Below are positions 17,204-25,927 of a stretch of DNA of 64,000 nucleotides, piece by piece. Made by a program: the position numbers and the translations under genes. Each line of letters opens with the position of its first letter. Position 1 is the first letter of the stretch. Under the pieces are notes generated by a model. That model was not told the origin of the DNA. It saw only the letters and a list, made by a program, of their open reading frames with translations, and did no database searches. The stretch comes from JAYRSJ01 sp041920215 (lineage in GTDB: Bacteria > Pseudomonadota > Gammaproteobacteria > Burkholderiales > Burkholderiaceae_C), in NCBI GenBank assembly GCA_041920215.1, contig JAYRSJ010000001.1:248001-312000 (forward strand), given 5' to 3'.

Positions 17204-17866
17204 ATGCTCGCTGATCCGTCCACCTTGCTCGGCGCCAACTTTCCGGCCTTGCGGCTGAGCCCCGCCCAGCACATCAAGCTTGGCAGCCTGGTGCCCGAGC
17301 GCAGGCTGGCGCATGGCCGAAGCCTGTTTGTGCAGGGGCAGCCGACCGCTGCCTTCTACGGGCTGGCCGAGGGCGAGATCGAGACCCGCTTCACAGCGGC
17401 CGACGGCGCAGTCTCGGTGCTGGAGCATGTGCAGCCGCCCCAGCTATTCGGCCTCGCTGCCTTTGCCACCGGCCGGCCCTCGGCCTACGAGGCACTGGCC
17501 CGCCGGCCCTGTCGGCTGTGGGTGTTCGGGCCACAGGCCTACCAGCTTCTGATGGACGAGGTGCCAGGTTTTGCCCGCGCCCTGCTCAGCGAGTTTGCCC
17601 AGCGCTACGCCGGCACCTTGGGCCTGTTGGAAGCCGCTCGCCACCGCAGCGCGCCCCAGCGCTTCGAGCTGGCCCTGGCCCAGCTGGCTCGCGAGCGCGG
17701 TGATGGTCCGCCCGACGCCCAGGGCTGGCAGGCCATCACCGCCACCCAGGCCGATCTGGCCGCGCTGGCCAACCTCTCGCGCCAGAGCGTCAACGCGCTG
17801 CTGCGCCGGGCTGTGGCCGAGGGGCGGCTGCGCAGCGGCTACCGGCGGCTGTGGGTCAGGGTCTGA
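17204..17866 (+). CDS. Crp/Fnr-family transcriptional regulator
   Basis: The 220-residue protein has an N-terminal cyclic-nucleotide-binding-like beta-barrel (about residues 20-125, with FVQGQPTAAFYGLAEGEIE and PPQLFGLAAFATG). A dimerisation helix follows, then a C-terminal Crp winged helix-turn-helix (about 165-215, ITATQADLAALANLSRQSVNALL). It lacks the N-terminal cysteines of Fnr, so an iron-sulfur oxygen sensor is unlikely. It is divergent from the DUF2332 gene across a perfect palindrome. Its last 11 bases overlap the end of the convergent sterol-desaturase-like gene. Confidence 0.88.
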   Translation: MLADPSTLLGANFPALRLSPAQHIKLGSLVPERRLAHGRSLFVQGQPTAAFYGLAEGEIETRFTAADGAVSVLEHVQPPQLFGLAAFATGRPSAYEALARRPCRLWVFGPQAYQLLMDEVPGFARALLSEFAQRYAGTLGLLEAARHRSAPQRFELALAQLARERGDGPPDAQGWQAITATQADLAALANLSRQSVNALLRRAVAEGRLRSGYRRLWVRV

Positions 17867-18728
17867 AGCAACAGGGCAGCAAGGGCCCCAGCAACTGCGT
17901 GCCCCAGCCCGGCGCCCGGCCGGCCGAGGCAGCGCAGCCGACCTGCGCCACCTGCCGTCCCGGCCGGTAGAGATAGCTGCCGAACAGCTGGTCCCACAGC
18001 GGCAGCGCGGTGCCGAAGTTGCGCGCCTCGTCCAGACGCAGGCTGTGGTGCCAGCGGTGCAGCTCGGCGCTGCCGATCAGGTAATTCAGCCAGCCGAGGC
18101 GGCCGCGCACATTGGCGTGCACCGCCAGGCCCTGGACCAGCAGGAACAGCGTGGCCCACAGCACGATCTGCGGCGCGAAGCCCAGCAGCAGCCAGGGCAG
18201 CACCCGGGCAAGCTGGTTCCACAACACATTGAGCGGATGGGCCAGCACGCTGTTGCCGGCATTGACTGACGTGGGCCGGTGGTGCAACCGATGGATGCGC
18301 CACAGCGGCCCGGCCCGGTGGGCCCAGCGATGCAGGACATAAGGCCCCAGCTCGCCCAGCGCGATGGCCAGCGGCAGGGCCAGCAGCGGCGGCCAGTCGG
18401 CGGCCCAGCCCGTTGCCCAGCCGGCCGCGCCCAGCGCCAGGGCGAGTTGGGCGACCAGCAGCCCGCCGAGCGCGTCGGTGAGGCTGTTCAGGCCGAGAAA
18501 GGCAGCGTCGCGGCGCAGCTCGGCCGCACTGGCCTGCCAGTCGGCGCGCGCCGGCCAGCGCCGCTCGCACCACAGCAGCCACAGCAGCGTCGCCAGCACC
18601 GCCAGGCCCAGCATCATCGGCGGCGGCCAGTCGCTGCTGAGCCAGGCATAGGGTGGAAGAGCCAGCAGCAGGGTCAGATGCGGCCAGTTCAACGCGGGCA
18701 AGGACAGTCTTGTGGGCAGGGCGGGCAT
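17856..18728 (-). CDS. Sterol desaturase/fatty acid hydroxylase family membrane protein
   Basis: These membrane enzymes use a di-iron centre held by eight or more histidines to hydroxylate or desaturate lipids. The 290-residue protein shows the full pattern: HRWAH (133-137), HRLHH (146-150), His204 in AVHAN and HRWHH (224-228). Several hydrophobic segments lie around residues 16-32, 38-54, 85-125 and 175-200. I chose the ATG at 18728; an in-frame ATG at 18782 would add 18 residues. The gene sits between two Crp-like regulators, and the lipid substrate is unknown. Confidence 0.85.
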   Translation of the reverse strand: MPALPTRLSLPALNWPHLTLLLALPPYAWLSSDWPPPMMLGLAVLATLLWLLWCERRWPARADWQASAAELRRDAAFLGLNSLTDALGGLLVAQLALALGAAGWATGWAADWPPLLALPLAIALGELGPYVLHRWAHRAGPLWRIHRLHHRPTSVNAGNSVLAHPLNVLWNQLARVLPWLLLGFAPQIVLWATLFLLVQGLAVHANVRGRLGWLNYLIGSAELHRWHHSLRLDEARNFGTALPLWDQLFGSYLYRPGRQVAQVGCAASAGRAPGWGTQLLGPLLPCCFRP

Positions 18729-18798
18729 GGACAGCGTCGAGCAGTGAAGAGGTGGCCATGCTGGCTGGGCGCCACCCGCCATGCATTAACCTCGGTTC

Positions 18799-19386
18799 AT
18801 GTCCAGCCTTTCCGACTGCCCCGTCTGCGGCCCGCCGCTGCTGCAATGGCTGCAGCAGCAAGCCCCTGCGCTGCGGCAGCGCTGGCAGGCCTTGCCACGC
18901 CTGCAGCTGCGGCGCGGGGAGGGGCTGCTGGGCGTGGGCGAGCGGGTGGAGGCGGTCTGGCTGGTCGAGCAGGGCCTGCTGCGCAGCTACTTCCTCGATG
19001 GCGAGGGGCGCGAACGCAACCATGGCTTCCATGCCGAGCTGCATTGGCTGGGACTGCCGCCGCCGGCCGCGGCGAGCCGCTACGGTCTGCAGGCGCTGGA
19101 GCCCTGCCGCCTGCTAGTGCTCAGCCATGCCGAGCTGGCACGCTGGCAGACCGAGGCGCCGGATCTGGCCGGCCTGCTGACCCGGGCGCTGGCGCTGGAC
19201 ATCCAGCGTCTGACCGAACGCAATCAGCAGTTGCTGATGCTGGACGCGCCGACCCGCTACCGGCGCTTCATGGCCGAGGAGCCGGCCCTGGCCGCGCGCC
19301 TGGCGCAACGCCAGATCGCCAGCTATCTGGGCATCACCGATGTTGCACTGTCGCGCATACGGCGGCGCGACGCGCTCAGCCCTTGA
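18799..19386 (+). CDS. Crp-like regulator with cyclic-nucleotide-binding domain
   Basis: The 195-residue protein has a cyclic-nucleotide-binding-like barrel (RGEGLLGVGERVEAVWLVEQGLL and YFLDGEGRERN) and a C-terminal helical part ending in RQIASYLGITDVALSRIRRR, a Crp-type recognition helix near the end. This short form, without the wing after the recognition helix, is common in Crp relatives that do not bind cAMP. A Cys pair (CPVC) near the N-terminus could bind metal or be redox-active. It is divergent from the sterol-desaturase-like gene, with only about 70 bp between the starts, and is a plausible regulator of it. Confidence 0.82.
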   Translation: MSSLSDCPVCGPPLLQWLQQQAPALRQRWQALPRLQLRRGEGLLGVGERVEAVWLVEQGLLRSYFLDGEGRERNHGFHAELHWLGLPPPAAASRYGLQALEPCRLLVLSHAELARWQTEAPDLAGLLTRALALDIQRLTERNQQLLMLDAPTRYRRFMAEEPALAARLAQRQIASYLGITDVALSRIRRRDALSP

Positions 19387-19399
19387 ATCCAGCCCGGGC

Positions 19400-19888
19400 T
19401 CAGGCCTGTAGCGCCGCCTCGATATCGGCGCGCAGCTTCTCGGGCTCGTCGTTCGGCGCATAGCGCTTCAGCACCTGGCCGTCGCGGCCGACCAGGAACT
19501 TGGTGAAGTTCCACTTGATGCCCTGGGTGCCGAGGATGCCGGGCTTCTCGCCCTTGAGCCATTGCCACAGCGGGTGAGCCTCGGCGCCGTTGACCTTGAC
19601 CTTGGCCATCATCGGGAAGCTGACGCCGTAGTTGATCTCGCAGAAGGAGGAGATCTCCTCATTGCTGCCGGGGTCCTGGCCGCCGAACTCGTTGCTGGGA
19701 AAGCCCACAACAACCAGGCCCTGCTCGCGATAGTCCTGCCACAGCTGCTCCAGGCCCTTGAACTGCGGGGTGAAGCCGCAGGCGCTGGCGGTGTTGACGA
19801 TCAGCAGCACCTTGCCGCGCTGGCTGGCCAGGTCGGCGGGCTTGCCGTCGATGGAGACGGCGCTGAAGTCGTAGACGCTGTTTGCCAT
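19400..19888 (-). CDS. Glutathione peroxidase-family thiol peroxidase
   Basis: The 162-residue protein reduces peroxides with a cysteine in place of selenocysteine. The catalytic tetrad is present: Cys37 in NTASACGFT, Gln71 in PSNEFGGQD, and Trp126 with Asn127 in KWNFTKFLV. A further Cys at 83 (SSFCEINY) matches the resolving Cys of thioredoxin-dependent members, so thioredoxin rather than glutathione may be the reductant. No signal peptide is present. The ATG at 19888 gives the usual N-terminus (MANSVYDFSA). It is convergent with the Crp-like gene and downstream of an EamA transporter gene. Confidence 0.92.
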   Translation of the reverse strand: MANSVYDFSAVSIDGKPADLASQRGKVLLIVNTASACGFTPQFKGLEQLWQDYREQGLVVVGFPSNEFGGQDPGSNEEISSFCEINYGVSFPMMAKVKVNGAEAHPLWQWLKGEKPGILGTQGIKWNFTKFLVGRDGQVLKRYAPNDEPEKLRADIEAALQA

Positions 19889-19925
19889 GGCGGGCTCCGG
19901 GGCTGCTGATGCGGGGGCCCTGATG

Positions 19926-20786
19926 CTAGCGAGTTTTGTGCTCCAGCGCCGCCAGCAGCGCGGCCGCGACAATGGCGGCGCCGCCCAGCGCGGTCTTCAG
20001 GTCCAGGCTGCCACCGCCCAGCCACAGCGCCGACAGCGCAGCCGCCGGCACCTCGATCAGCATCACGATGGCGGTCACATTGGCCGGCAGCCGGGTGGCG
20101 CCGTACTGCAGGGCCATATTGGAGGCGAAAAACAGCAAGGCCATCAGGGCCAGCGGCAGCAGCCACAGCGGGCCGGGCAACTGCGGGCCGGGCACCAGGC
20201 CGGCGCCGCCCAACGCCAGGGCCGCCAGGCCGGCCACCGCGACACCGCCGCAGAACATCGCCAGCGCGCGCGCCTCGGCGCTGCGGGCCGCCTCGCGGCG
20301 CAGCATCACATTGTTGAGCGCGAAGGTGAAGCCGCCGGCAATGCCCAGCCAGTCGGCCAGGCCGGCAGGCCAGGGAAAGCCGCCGCTGGCCGGCCACAGC
20401 ACCGCCAGCGCGCCGCCCAGCGCCAGGGCTATGCGCAGCAGGGCCAGCGGGGTCAGGTCTTCACCCAGCAGCAGCCGGGCCAGCAGCACGGCCCACAGGG
20501 GCATCAGATAGAAGAGCAGCACCACCCGCACCACATCGCCCAGGGCCACGCCCCAGTTGAAGGCGGTATTGGTCAGGCCGGCCGCCAGCAGCACCAGCCA
20601 GAGTGCCGGATGACGCCCCAGCTCGCCCCAGGCATGGCGGTAGCGCAGGCCGATGAACAGCAGCGCGACTGCGTAGATCGCCACCGTGGTCCACAAGGGA
20701 TGCAGGCCGGCGCCCTGGAACTGCCGGAACGGCCACCAGGAAAGGCCCCAGATCAGGGCATTGAAACAAAGGGCCAGATAAGCCAT
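19926..20786 (-). CDS. EamA/DMT-family transporter
   Basis: The 286-residue membrane protein has ten hydrophobic segments in two repeats, the hallmark of the drug/metabolite transporter superfamily. Examples are LCFNALIWGLSWWPF at the start, NTAFNWGVALGDVVRVVLLFYLMPLWAVLLA ending the first EamA unit, and FFASNMALQYGATRLPANVTAIVMLIEVPAAALSALWL in the second. The substrate cannot be predicted; amino acid or metabolite export is usual. It lies 37 bp upstream of the glutathione peroxidase gene on the same strand. Confidence 0.87.
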   Translation of the reverse strand: MAYLALCFNALIWGLSWWPFRQFQGAGLHPLWTTVAIYAVALLFIGLRYRHAWGELGRHPALWLVLLAAGLTNTAFNWGVALGDVVRVVLLFYLMPLWAVLLARLLLGEDLTPLALLRIALALGGALAVLWPASGGFPWPAGLADWLGIAGGFTFALNNVMLRREAARSAEARALAMFCGGVAVAGLAALALGGAGLVPGPQLPGPLWLLPLALMALLFFASNMALQYGATRLPANVTAIVMLIEVPAAALSALWLGGGSLDLKTALGGAAIVAAALLAALEHKTR

Positions 20787-21036
20787 GGGCGGTAACGCCC
20801 AGGCGGTACGGCGGGCGGGAACAAAAAACAGGCGTCACCCCTGGGAGCGACAGCGGTTGGCAGGCTGCAACACCCCGGTCAAAAGCACTGGCAATGCTAT
20901 GGGGTGGCGGCCAACAATGCCCAGGGTTTATAGCATGGCGAAATCCCAGGGCTTGGCATTCCAATCGGCCTGCCATGCCGCAGCCCAGCCCGGCGGCTGG
21001 GAAGCAGTTTCAACACGCATTCATCGGGAGCGATTC

Positions 21037-21969
21037 TTGGACCACCTGGCCTGTTTCACGCCGCAAGATCTGCAGTCCGCTGCGGCCCCTGACCTGCAGC
21101 GCTATCGCTGGCGTCTGCTGGCCCAGGGTGACTCATGGTTCTCGACCGCAGCCGCCAAGCTGGATGCCCATGCCAATCTGCTGCAGGAGCTGATGTTCAA
21201 GCAGCCCGCGATGGTGGTGAACTGCGCCGGCCAGAGCGAGGCCCTGGCCCATATGGTGGATCTGGAAGCGGCGCCCGACTTCGTGCGCCTGCTCTGCGAC
21301 GCTGCCGCCCCGGTCTGGGACGGCATCCTGCTCTCGGTAGGGGGCAACGACCTGATCGCCGCCGCCCGCAGCCCCGCGCATCCCGAGGACGCGCCGCAAG
21401 ACCTGACCCCCCTGCACCTGCGCCTGCTGCGCCATCAGACCGAATGGGGCCCGCCCTCGGCCGGCGTGGCACGCTATTTCTCCGAGCCCGGCTGGGAGAC
21501 GCTGGCCGCCTATCTGAGCACCAATCTGCGCCATCTGCTGAGCCTGCGCGAGCAGGGGCCTTCGGCCGGCAAGCCGGTCTTTCTGCATTGCTATGCGGTG
21601 CCGATGCCACGCCCGGCCGGCAGCGGCAGCAGCGGCCCCTGGCTGTACCCGACGCTGAAGGCTTATGCCATCCCCAGCGCCGACTGGGCGGCGGTCAGCC
21701 GACTGATGGTCATGCACCTCGCCCAGCTCTTCAAGCGCCTGGCGAGCGACAAGGACAACTACCCGGGCCTGCATGTGTTCGACTCGACCAGCGTGCCGCT
21801 GGCGCTGGCCACGCCGGGCGCCGTCGGTAATAGCGGCGACTGGGTCAATGAGATCCATCTGAACCACAGCGGCTGCTTCAAGATCTCGCGCGCCTGGAGC
21901 GAGCAGATCGAGGCGGTGCTCAATCCGCCACCGCCGCCGCCCTCGCGGCGCGGTGCCGCAGCCGGCTGA
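21037..21969 (+). CDS. SGNH/GDSL-like hydrolase, probable TTG start
   Basis: The C-terminal 310 residues carry the SGNH hydrolase blocks: LLAQGDSWFS (Ser33, block I), SVGGNDL (block III Asn) and NEIHLNHSG near the end (catalytic His, with Asn in place of the usual Asp). Such enzymes are esterases or lipases acting on lipids or acylated sugars. No signal peptide is visible. I chose the TTG at 21037 because GGGAG sits six bases upstream and the residues before it look non-coding. In-frame ATGs at 20935, 20917 and 20899 are alternatives. The C-terminus is a proline run (PPPPPP). The gene stands alone between divergent and convergent transporters. Confidence 0.72.
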   Translation: MDHLACFTPQDLQSAAAPDLQRYRWRLLAQGDSWFSTAAAKLDAHANLLQELMFKQPAMVVNCAGQSEALAHMVDLEAAPDFVRLLCDAAAPVWDGILLSVGGNDLIAAARSPAHPEDAPQDLTPLHLRLLRHQTEWGPPSAGVARYFSEPGWETLAAYLSTNLRHLLSLREQGPSAGKPVFLHCYAVPMPRPAGSGSSGPWLYPTLKAYAIPSADWAAVSRLMVMHLAQLFKRLASDKDNYPGLHVFDSTSVPLALATPGAVGNSGDWVNEIHLNHSGCFKISRAWSEQIEAVLNPPPPPPSRRGAAAG

Positions 21970-21987
21970 TCGGCGGCTCAGGCCCTC

Positions 21988-23265
21988 TCAATGCTTGTCC
22001 GAGCGGGCCAGTGCCAGCAGGCGCTCCAGCTCCTCAGGGTAGCGGCGGCAGTTGTTCTGGTGCCAGCGCCGGATCAGCCACATGGTGCCGGCCACCACCA
22101 CGCCGAAGGCGGTGATGGCACCAAAGGCTGACAGGCCCACGCTGGTCAGGCTGGCATAGAGCGCGCCCAGGCCCAGGATGCAGGCCTGCTCGTTGAAGTT
22201 CTGTACCGCGATCGAGCGGCCGGCGCCCATCAGATTGTGGCCGCGGTGCTGCAGCAGCGCGTTCATCGGCACGACCAGGAAGCCGCCGATCGCGCCCAGG
22301 ATGATCAGAAAGGGCGCGGCCACCCAGACATTGCTGATCACGTTCATCAGGATCACCAGCAGGCCCATCGCGATGCCCAGCGGAATCACCGCGGTGGCGC
22401 GGTCCAGGCGCATCACCACCGAGGCCACCACCGCGCCCACCGCCGTGCCAATCGCCACCACGCCCACCAGGCTGGAGGCCTGGGTGGTGCTATAGCCCAG
22501 GGCTGCTGCGGCCCAGGCCAGCACGATATAGCGCAGATTGCCGGACACGCCCCAGAACAGGGTGGTGGTGGCCAGCGAGATCTGGCCCAGCTTGTCCTGC
22601 CAGAGCCGGCTGTTGCAGCTCATGAAGTCGCGCACCAGGCCCACCGGGCCTTCGGTGATGGGCTGCAGCGCGGCGTCGGTGCGCGGAATGCGCAGATTGA
22701 ACAGTGCGGCGATCACATACAGCGACACCAGGCTGGCGATCGCGGCCTGGGGCGCGCTGCTGATGCCCAGATCGAGCAGCGGCAGATCGACGGCCAGCAG
22801 CACCCCGGAGAGCGCCGGACCGACCAGCTGCCCGCCCAGCAGCACACCCAGGATGATGGAGGCAATCGTCAGGCCCTCGATCCAGCCATTGGCCTTGACC
22901 AGCTGCGAAGGCGGCAGCAGCTCGGTCAGGATGCCGTATTTGGCCGGCGAGTAGGCCGCGGCGCCCAGGCCGACGATGGCATAGGACAGCAGCGGATGGC
23001 TGCCGAACAGCATCATCAGACAGCCTGCCACCTTGATGGTGTTGGAGACGAACATCACCCGCCCCTTGGGCAGGGCGTCGGCAAAAGCGCCCACAAAGGG
23101 CGCCAGCAGCACATAGAAGAGCGCGAACATCGGCACCAGGGCGGCGCGCTGCCATTCCGGCTCGCCCGAGGTGCGCAGCAGTTCCACGGCGGCGACAAAC
23201 AGCGCGTTATCAGCCAGCGAGCTGAAGAACTGCGCCGACATGATGGTGTAGAAACCTTTTTTCAT
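21988..23265 (-). CDS. lplT: Lysophospholipid transporter LplT (MFS)
   Basis: LplT flips lysophospholipids across the inner membrane for re-acylation. The 425-residue protein starts MKKGFYTIMSAQFFSSLADNALF, a characteristic LplT N-terminus, and has about twelve hydrophobic segments. The loop LGAAAYSPAKYGILTELLP is conserved in the family. The ATG at 23265 is preferred over an ATG at 23538 because the extra residues are not membrane-like. It is divergent from alr, an arrangement found widely in Betaproteobacteria. The usual partner acyltransferase domain (Aas) is not encoded here. Confidence 0.9.
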   Translation of the reverse strand: MKKGFYTIMSAQFFSSLADNALFVAAVELLRTSGEPEWQRAALVPMFALFYVLLAPFVGAFADALPKGRVMFVSNTIKVAGCLMMLFGSHPLLSYAIVGLGAAAYSPAKYGILTELLPPSQLVKANGWIEGLTIASIILGVLLGGQLVGPALSGVLLAVDLPLLDLGISSAPQAAIASLVSLYVIAALFNLRIPRTDAALQPITEGPVGLVRDFMSCNSRLWQDKLGQISLATTTLFWGVSGNLRYIVLAWAAAALGYSTTQASSLVGVVAIGTAVGAVVASVVMRLDRATAVIPLGIAMGLLVILMNVISNVWVAAPFLIILGAIGGFLVVPMNALLQHRGHNLMGAGRSIAVQNFNEQACILGLGALYASLTSVGLSAFGAITAFGVVVAGTMWLIRRWHQNNCRRYPEELERLLALARSDKH

Positions 23266-23428
23266 CGGCCCTGGTGGGTACTGCGTCGAATCTGCGCGAG
23301 GTCTGCGGCTGAGGCATGCCCCGCACCAGATCGGGCACGAGCGCAGCGGCGGGTTTATAGCATGGGCGCCTTGCGGGGCGGTCGGCACCGGCGCCGGGAC
23401 GGCGCGGCGCGATGCCACAATTCGGCCC

Positions 23429-24541
23429 ATGCCACGCCCCATCGAAGCCCTGATCCATACCCAAGCCCTGACCCACAATCTGGGCCGTGCCCGTGCGCTG
23501 GCGCCCGATGCCAAGGTCTGGGCCGTTGTCAAAGCCAATGCCTATGGCCATGGCATCGAGCGCGTCTTCGAGGGCCTGCGCGGCGCCGACGGTTTCGCGC
23601 TGCTGGACCTGGACGAGGCCGAGCGCCTGCGCCGGCTCGGCTGGCGTGGCCCCATCCTGCTGCTGGAGGGCTGCTTCGAGGCCCGTGACCTGGAGCTGTG
23701 CTCGCGCCTGCGCCTCTGGCATGCGGTGCACTGCGAGCAGCAGATCGACTGGCTGGCGATGCACAAGACGCATGAACCGCACCGGGTCTTCCTGAAGCTC
23801 AACAGCGGCATGAACCGGCTCGGCTTCACGCCCGGCGCCTTCCGGGCCGCCTGGCAGCGCCTCAACGCCCTGCCCCAGGTCGACGAGATCTCGCTGATGA
23901 CACATTTCTCGGACGCCGATGCGCTGCGCGCGGGACAGGACGGCATCGCCCACCAGCTGGCCGCCTTCGCGGCCGCCAGCGCCGATCTGCCCGGCGAGCG
24001 CAGCCTGGCCAATAGCGCCGCCACGCTGCGCCATGTGCCGCGGCTGGACGCGCTGGGCAATGACTGGGTGCGCGCCGGCATCATGAGCTACGGCGGGGTG
24101 CCGGACTACCCCGAGCATGACCAGGCCCACTGGGATCTGCGCCCGGCGATGACGCTGCGTTCGCGGATCATCAGCACCCAGACCCTGCAGCCCGGCGATA
24201 CCGTCGGCTACGGCAGCAGCTTCACCGCCGCCGAGCCCATGCGCATCGGCATCGTCGCCTGCGGCTATGCCGACGGCTATCCGCGCCACTGCCCCAGCGG
24301 CACGCCCGTCCTGGTCGAGGGCCAGCGCACGCGCACCGTGGGCCGGGTCTCGATGGACATGCTGGCGGTGGACCTCAGCGCCCTGCCCGCCTGCGGCTTC
24401 GGCAGCGAGGTGACGCTGTGGGGCCAGGGCCCCAAGGGCAGCCAGCTGCCGATCGACGAGGTGGCCCGCGCCGCCGGCACCATCGGCTATGAGCTGATGT
24501 GCGCACTGGCCCTGCGGGTGCCGGTGCAGGTGCAGGACTGA
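23429..24541 (+). CDS. alr: Alanine racemase
   Basis: Alr interconverts L- and D-alanine for peptidoglycan synthesis. The 370-residue protein has the PLP lysine Lys35 in VVKANAYGHG and the catalytic tyrosine Tyr261 in VGYGSSF. SGMNRLGF carries the supporting Arg130, and CGYADGYPR and GRVSMDM form the C-terminal beta domain. It is divergent from lplT and followed after 12 bp by arfB on the same strand, so the two may be co-transcribed. Confidence 0.95.
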   Translation: MPRPIEALIHTQALTHNLGRARALAPDAKVWAVVKANAYGHGIERVFEGLRGADGFALLDLDEAERLRRLGWRGPILLLEGCFEARDLELCSRLRLWHAVHCEQQIDWLAMHKTHEPHRVFLKLNSGMNRLGFTPGAFRAAWQRLNALPQVDEISLMTHFSDADALRAGQDGIAHQLAAFAAASADLPGERSLANSAATLRHVPRLDALGNDWVRAGIMSYGGVPDYPEHDQAHWDLRPAMTLRSRIISTQTLQPGDTVGYGSSFTAAEPMRIGIVACGYADGYPRHCPSGTPVLVEGQRTRTVGRVSMDMLAVDLSALPACGFGSEVTLWGQGPKGSQLPIDEVARAAGTIGYELMCALALRVPVQVQD

Positions 24542-24553
24542 GCCGGTGGCGCG

Positions 24554-24955
24554 ATGGACTGGCAGCCAGCCGCCCATGAGATCGAGCTGAGCTTCATACG
24601 TGCCCAGGGCGCCGGCGGCCAGAACGTCAACAAGGTCTCCAGCGCGGTACATCTGCGCTTCGACATCCGGGCCTGCCAGAGTCTGCCCGCGCTGATCAAG
24701 GAGCGCCTGCTGCGCCTGGCCGATCAGCGCATCAGCGGCGAGGGCGTCATCGTCATCAAGGCCCAGGAGCACCGCAGCCAGGAGATGAACCGCGCCGACG
24801 CGATCGCCCGGCTGGTGGCGCTGGTGGAGAGCGTGGCCCACACGCCCAAGCCCCGCAAGCCGACCAAGCCGACCTATGGCTCGCAGCAGCGCCGCCTGGC
24901 CGGCAAGGCGCTGCGCGGCGGCATCAAGGCCGGGCGCGGGCGGGTGCAGGACTGA
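24554..24955 (+). CDS. arfB: Alternative ribosome-rescue factor ArfB (YaeJ)
   Basis: ArfB is a peptidyl-tRNA hydrolase that enters stalled ribosomes lacking a stop codon. The 133-residue protein has the catalytic GGQ (21-23) in FIRAQGAGGQNVNKVSSAV and the basic C-terminal tail (KPRKPTKPTYGSQQRRLAGKALRGG) that threads into the mRNA channel. Its length is typical. It lies 12 bp after alr and converges on an EamA transporter gene. Confidence 0.94.
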   Translation: MDWQPAAHEIELSFIRAQGAGGQNVNKVSSAVHLRFDIRACQSLPALIKERLLRLADQRISGEGVIVIKAQEHRSQEMNRADAIARLVALVESVAHTPKPRKPTKPTYGSQQRRLAGKALRGGIKAGRGRVQD

Positions 24956-24961
24956 GCGCGA

Positions 24962-25855
24962 TCAGGACGGCTGCGGCCGGGTCGCCGCATAGATGCTGCC
25001 CAGGCACAGCGCCATGCCCAGCAGCGAGAGCGCGGTGGGCTGCCAGCCCTCCAGCAGCGCCGAGATCGCCAGCGCGATCACCGGGATCACGACGCCGGTC
25101 AGCGCAGCGCGCGCGGGCCCCTGACGCTGGGCCAGCTTGAAATACAGCACGAAGGCGATCACCGAACCCGCCAGCGCCAGATAGAGCAGGCTCAGCAGAT
25201 AGGGCGCGGTCCAGGCGAAGTGCAGGCCCTGGCCGCTGCCCAGCGAGGCCAGCAGCAGAAAGGCCGCGCCATAGCCCATGCTCCAGGCCAGGATGGGCAC
25301 CAGGGCCAGGCCGCGACGGGTCAGCGTCAGCGTCAGCACATTGCCTATGCAGGCGCACAGCACGGCCAGCAGGCCCAGCCCCAGGCCCAGGGCTGCGGTC
25401 GGGCGCGCGCCGGTGGCTGCGATCTCCGGCCAGAAGATCATCACCACACCCAGCACCCCGCCGCTGGCGGCGACGAGAAAGCGCCGCGTGACCCGCTGGC
25501 CGAAGAACAGCCGGCCCGACAAGGCATTGCCGAACACCATCAGGCAGAACAGCACCGCGACCAGGCCGCTGGGGATATGGCGCTCGGCCTCGTAGACCGA
25601 CACATAGTTACCGCTGTACTGCACGATGCCGGTGGCCAGCATCAGGCCATGGGCCGGCAGCGGCAGCTTCAGCGACTGGCCCTGCCACAGCGCCAGCCCG
25701 ACCAGCATCGCGGCAGCCAGCGCGAAGCGCCAGGCCACCGAGTTCAGCACCGGCACGCCGCTGCCGAGCTGGAACAGGATCACATACCAGGTGCTGGCCC
25801 AGATCAGCGTGGGGCCCCAGAACAGCGAGCGGTCGGAGAGTCGTGACGAAGGCAT
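24962..25855 (-). CDS. EamA/DMT-family transporter
   Basis: The 297-residue membrane protein has ten hydrophobic segments in two EamA repeats. It starts FWGPTLIWASTWYVILFQLG, with RFALAAAMLVGLALW and YSGNYVSVYEAERHIPSGLVAVLF in the first half and YLALAGSVIAFVLYFKLAQRQGPARAALTGVVIPVIAL in the second. The substrate is unknown. A terminator for the upstream rhtB-like gene lies just before its start, so it probably has its own promoter. Confidence 0.87.
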   Translation of the reverse strand: MPSSRLSDRSLFWGPTLIWASTWYVILFQLGSGVPVLNSVAWRFALAAAMLVGLALWQGQSLKLPLPAHGLMLATGIVQYSGNYVSVYEAERHIPSGLVAVLFCLMVFGNALSGRLFFGQRVTRRFLVAASGGVLGVVMIFWPEIAATGARPTAALGLGLGLLAVLCACIGNVLTLTLTRRGLALVPILAWSMGYGAAFLLLASLGSGQGLHFAWTAPYLLSLLYLALAGSVIAFVLYFKLAQRQGPARAALTGVVIPVIALAISALLEGWQPTALSLLGMALCLGSIYAATRPQPS

Positions 25856-25872
25856 GGGGGCAGGGATGGAAT

Positions 25873-25899
25873 GAAAAAGGCCGCCCGAAAAAGGCGGCC
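25873..25899 (-). terminator. Intrinsic terminator after the rhtB-like gene
   Basis: Read on the minus strand, a 7-bp stem GGCCGCC/GGCGGCC (25879-25885 with 25893-25899) closes a 7-base loop and is followed by five T residues (25874-25878 on the plus strand are A). It lies 28 bp beyond the stop codon of the rhtB-like gene. Confidence 0.88.
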
Positions 25900-25927
25900 G
25901 GCCGCTCAGTTGCGCGGTGTGGGCGTA

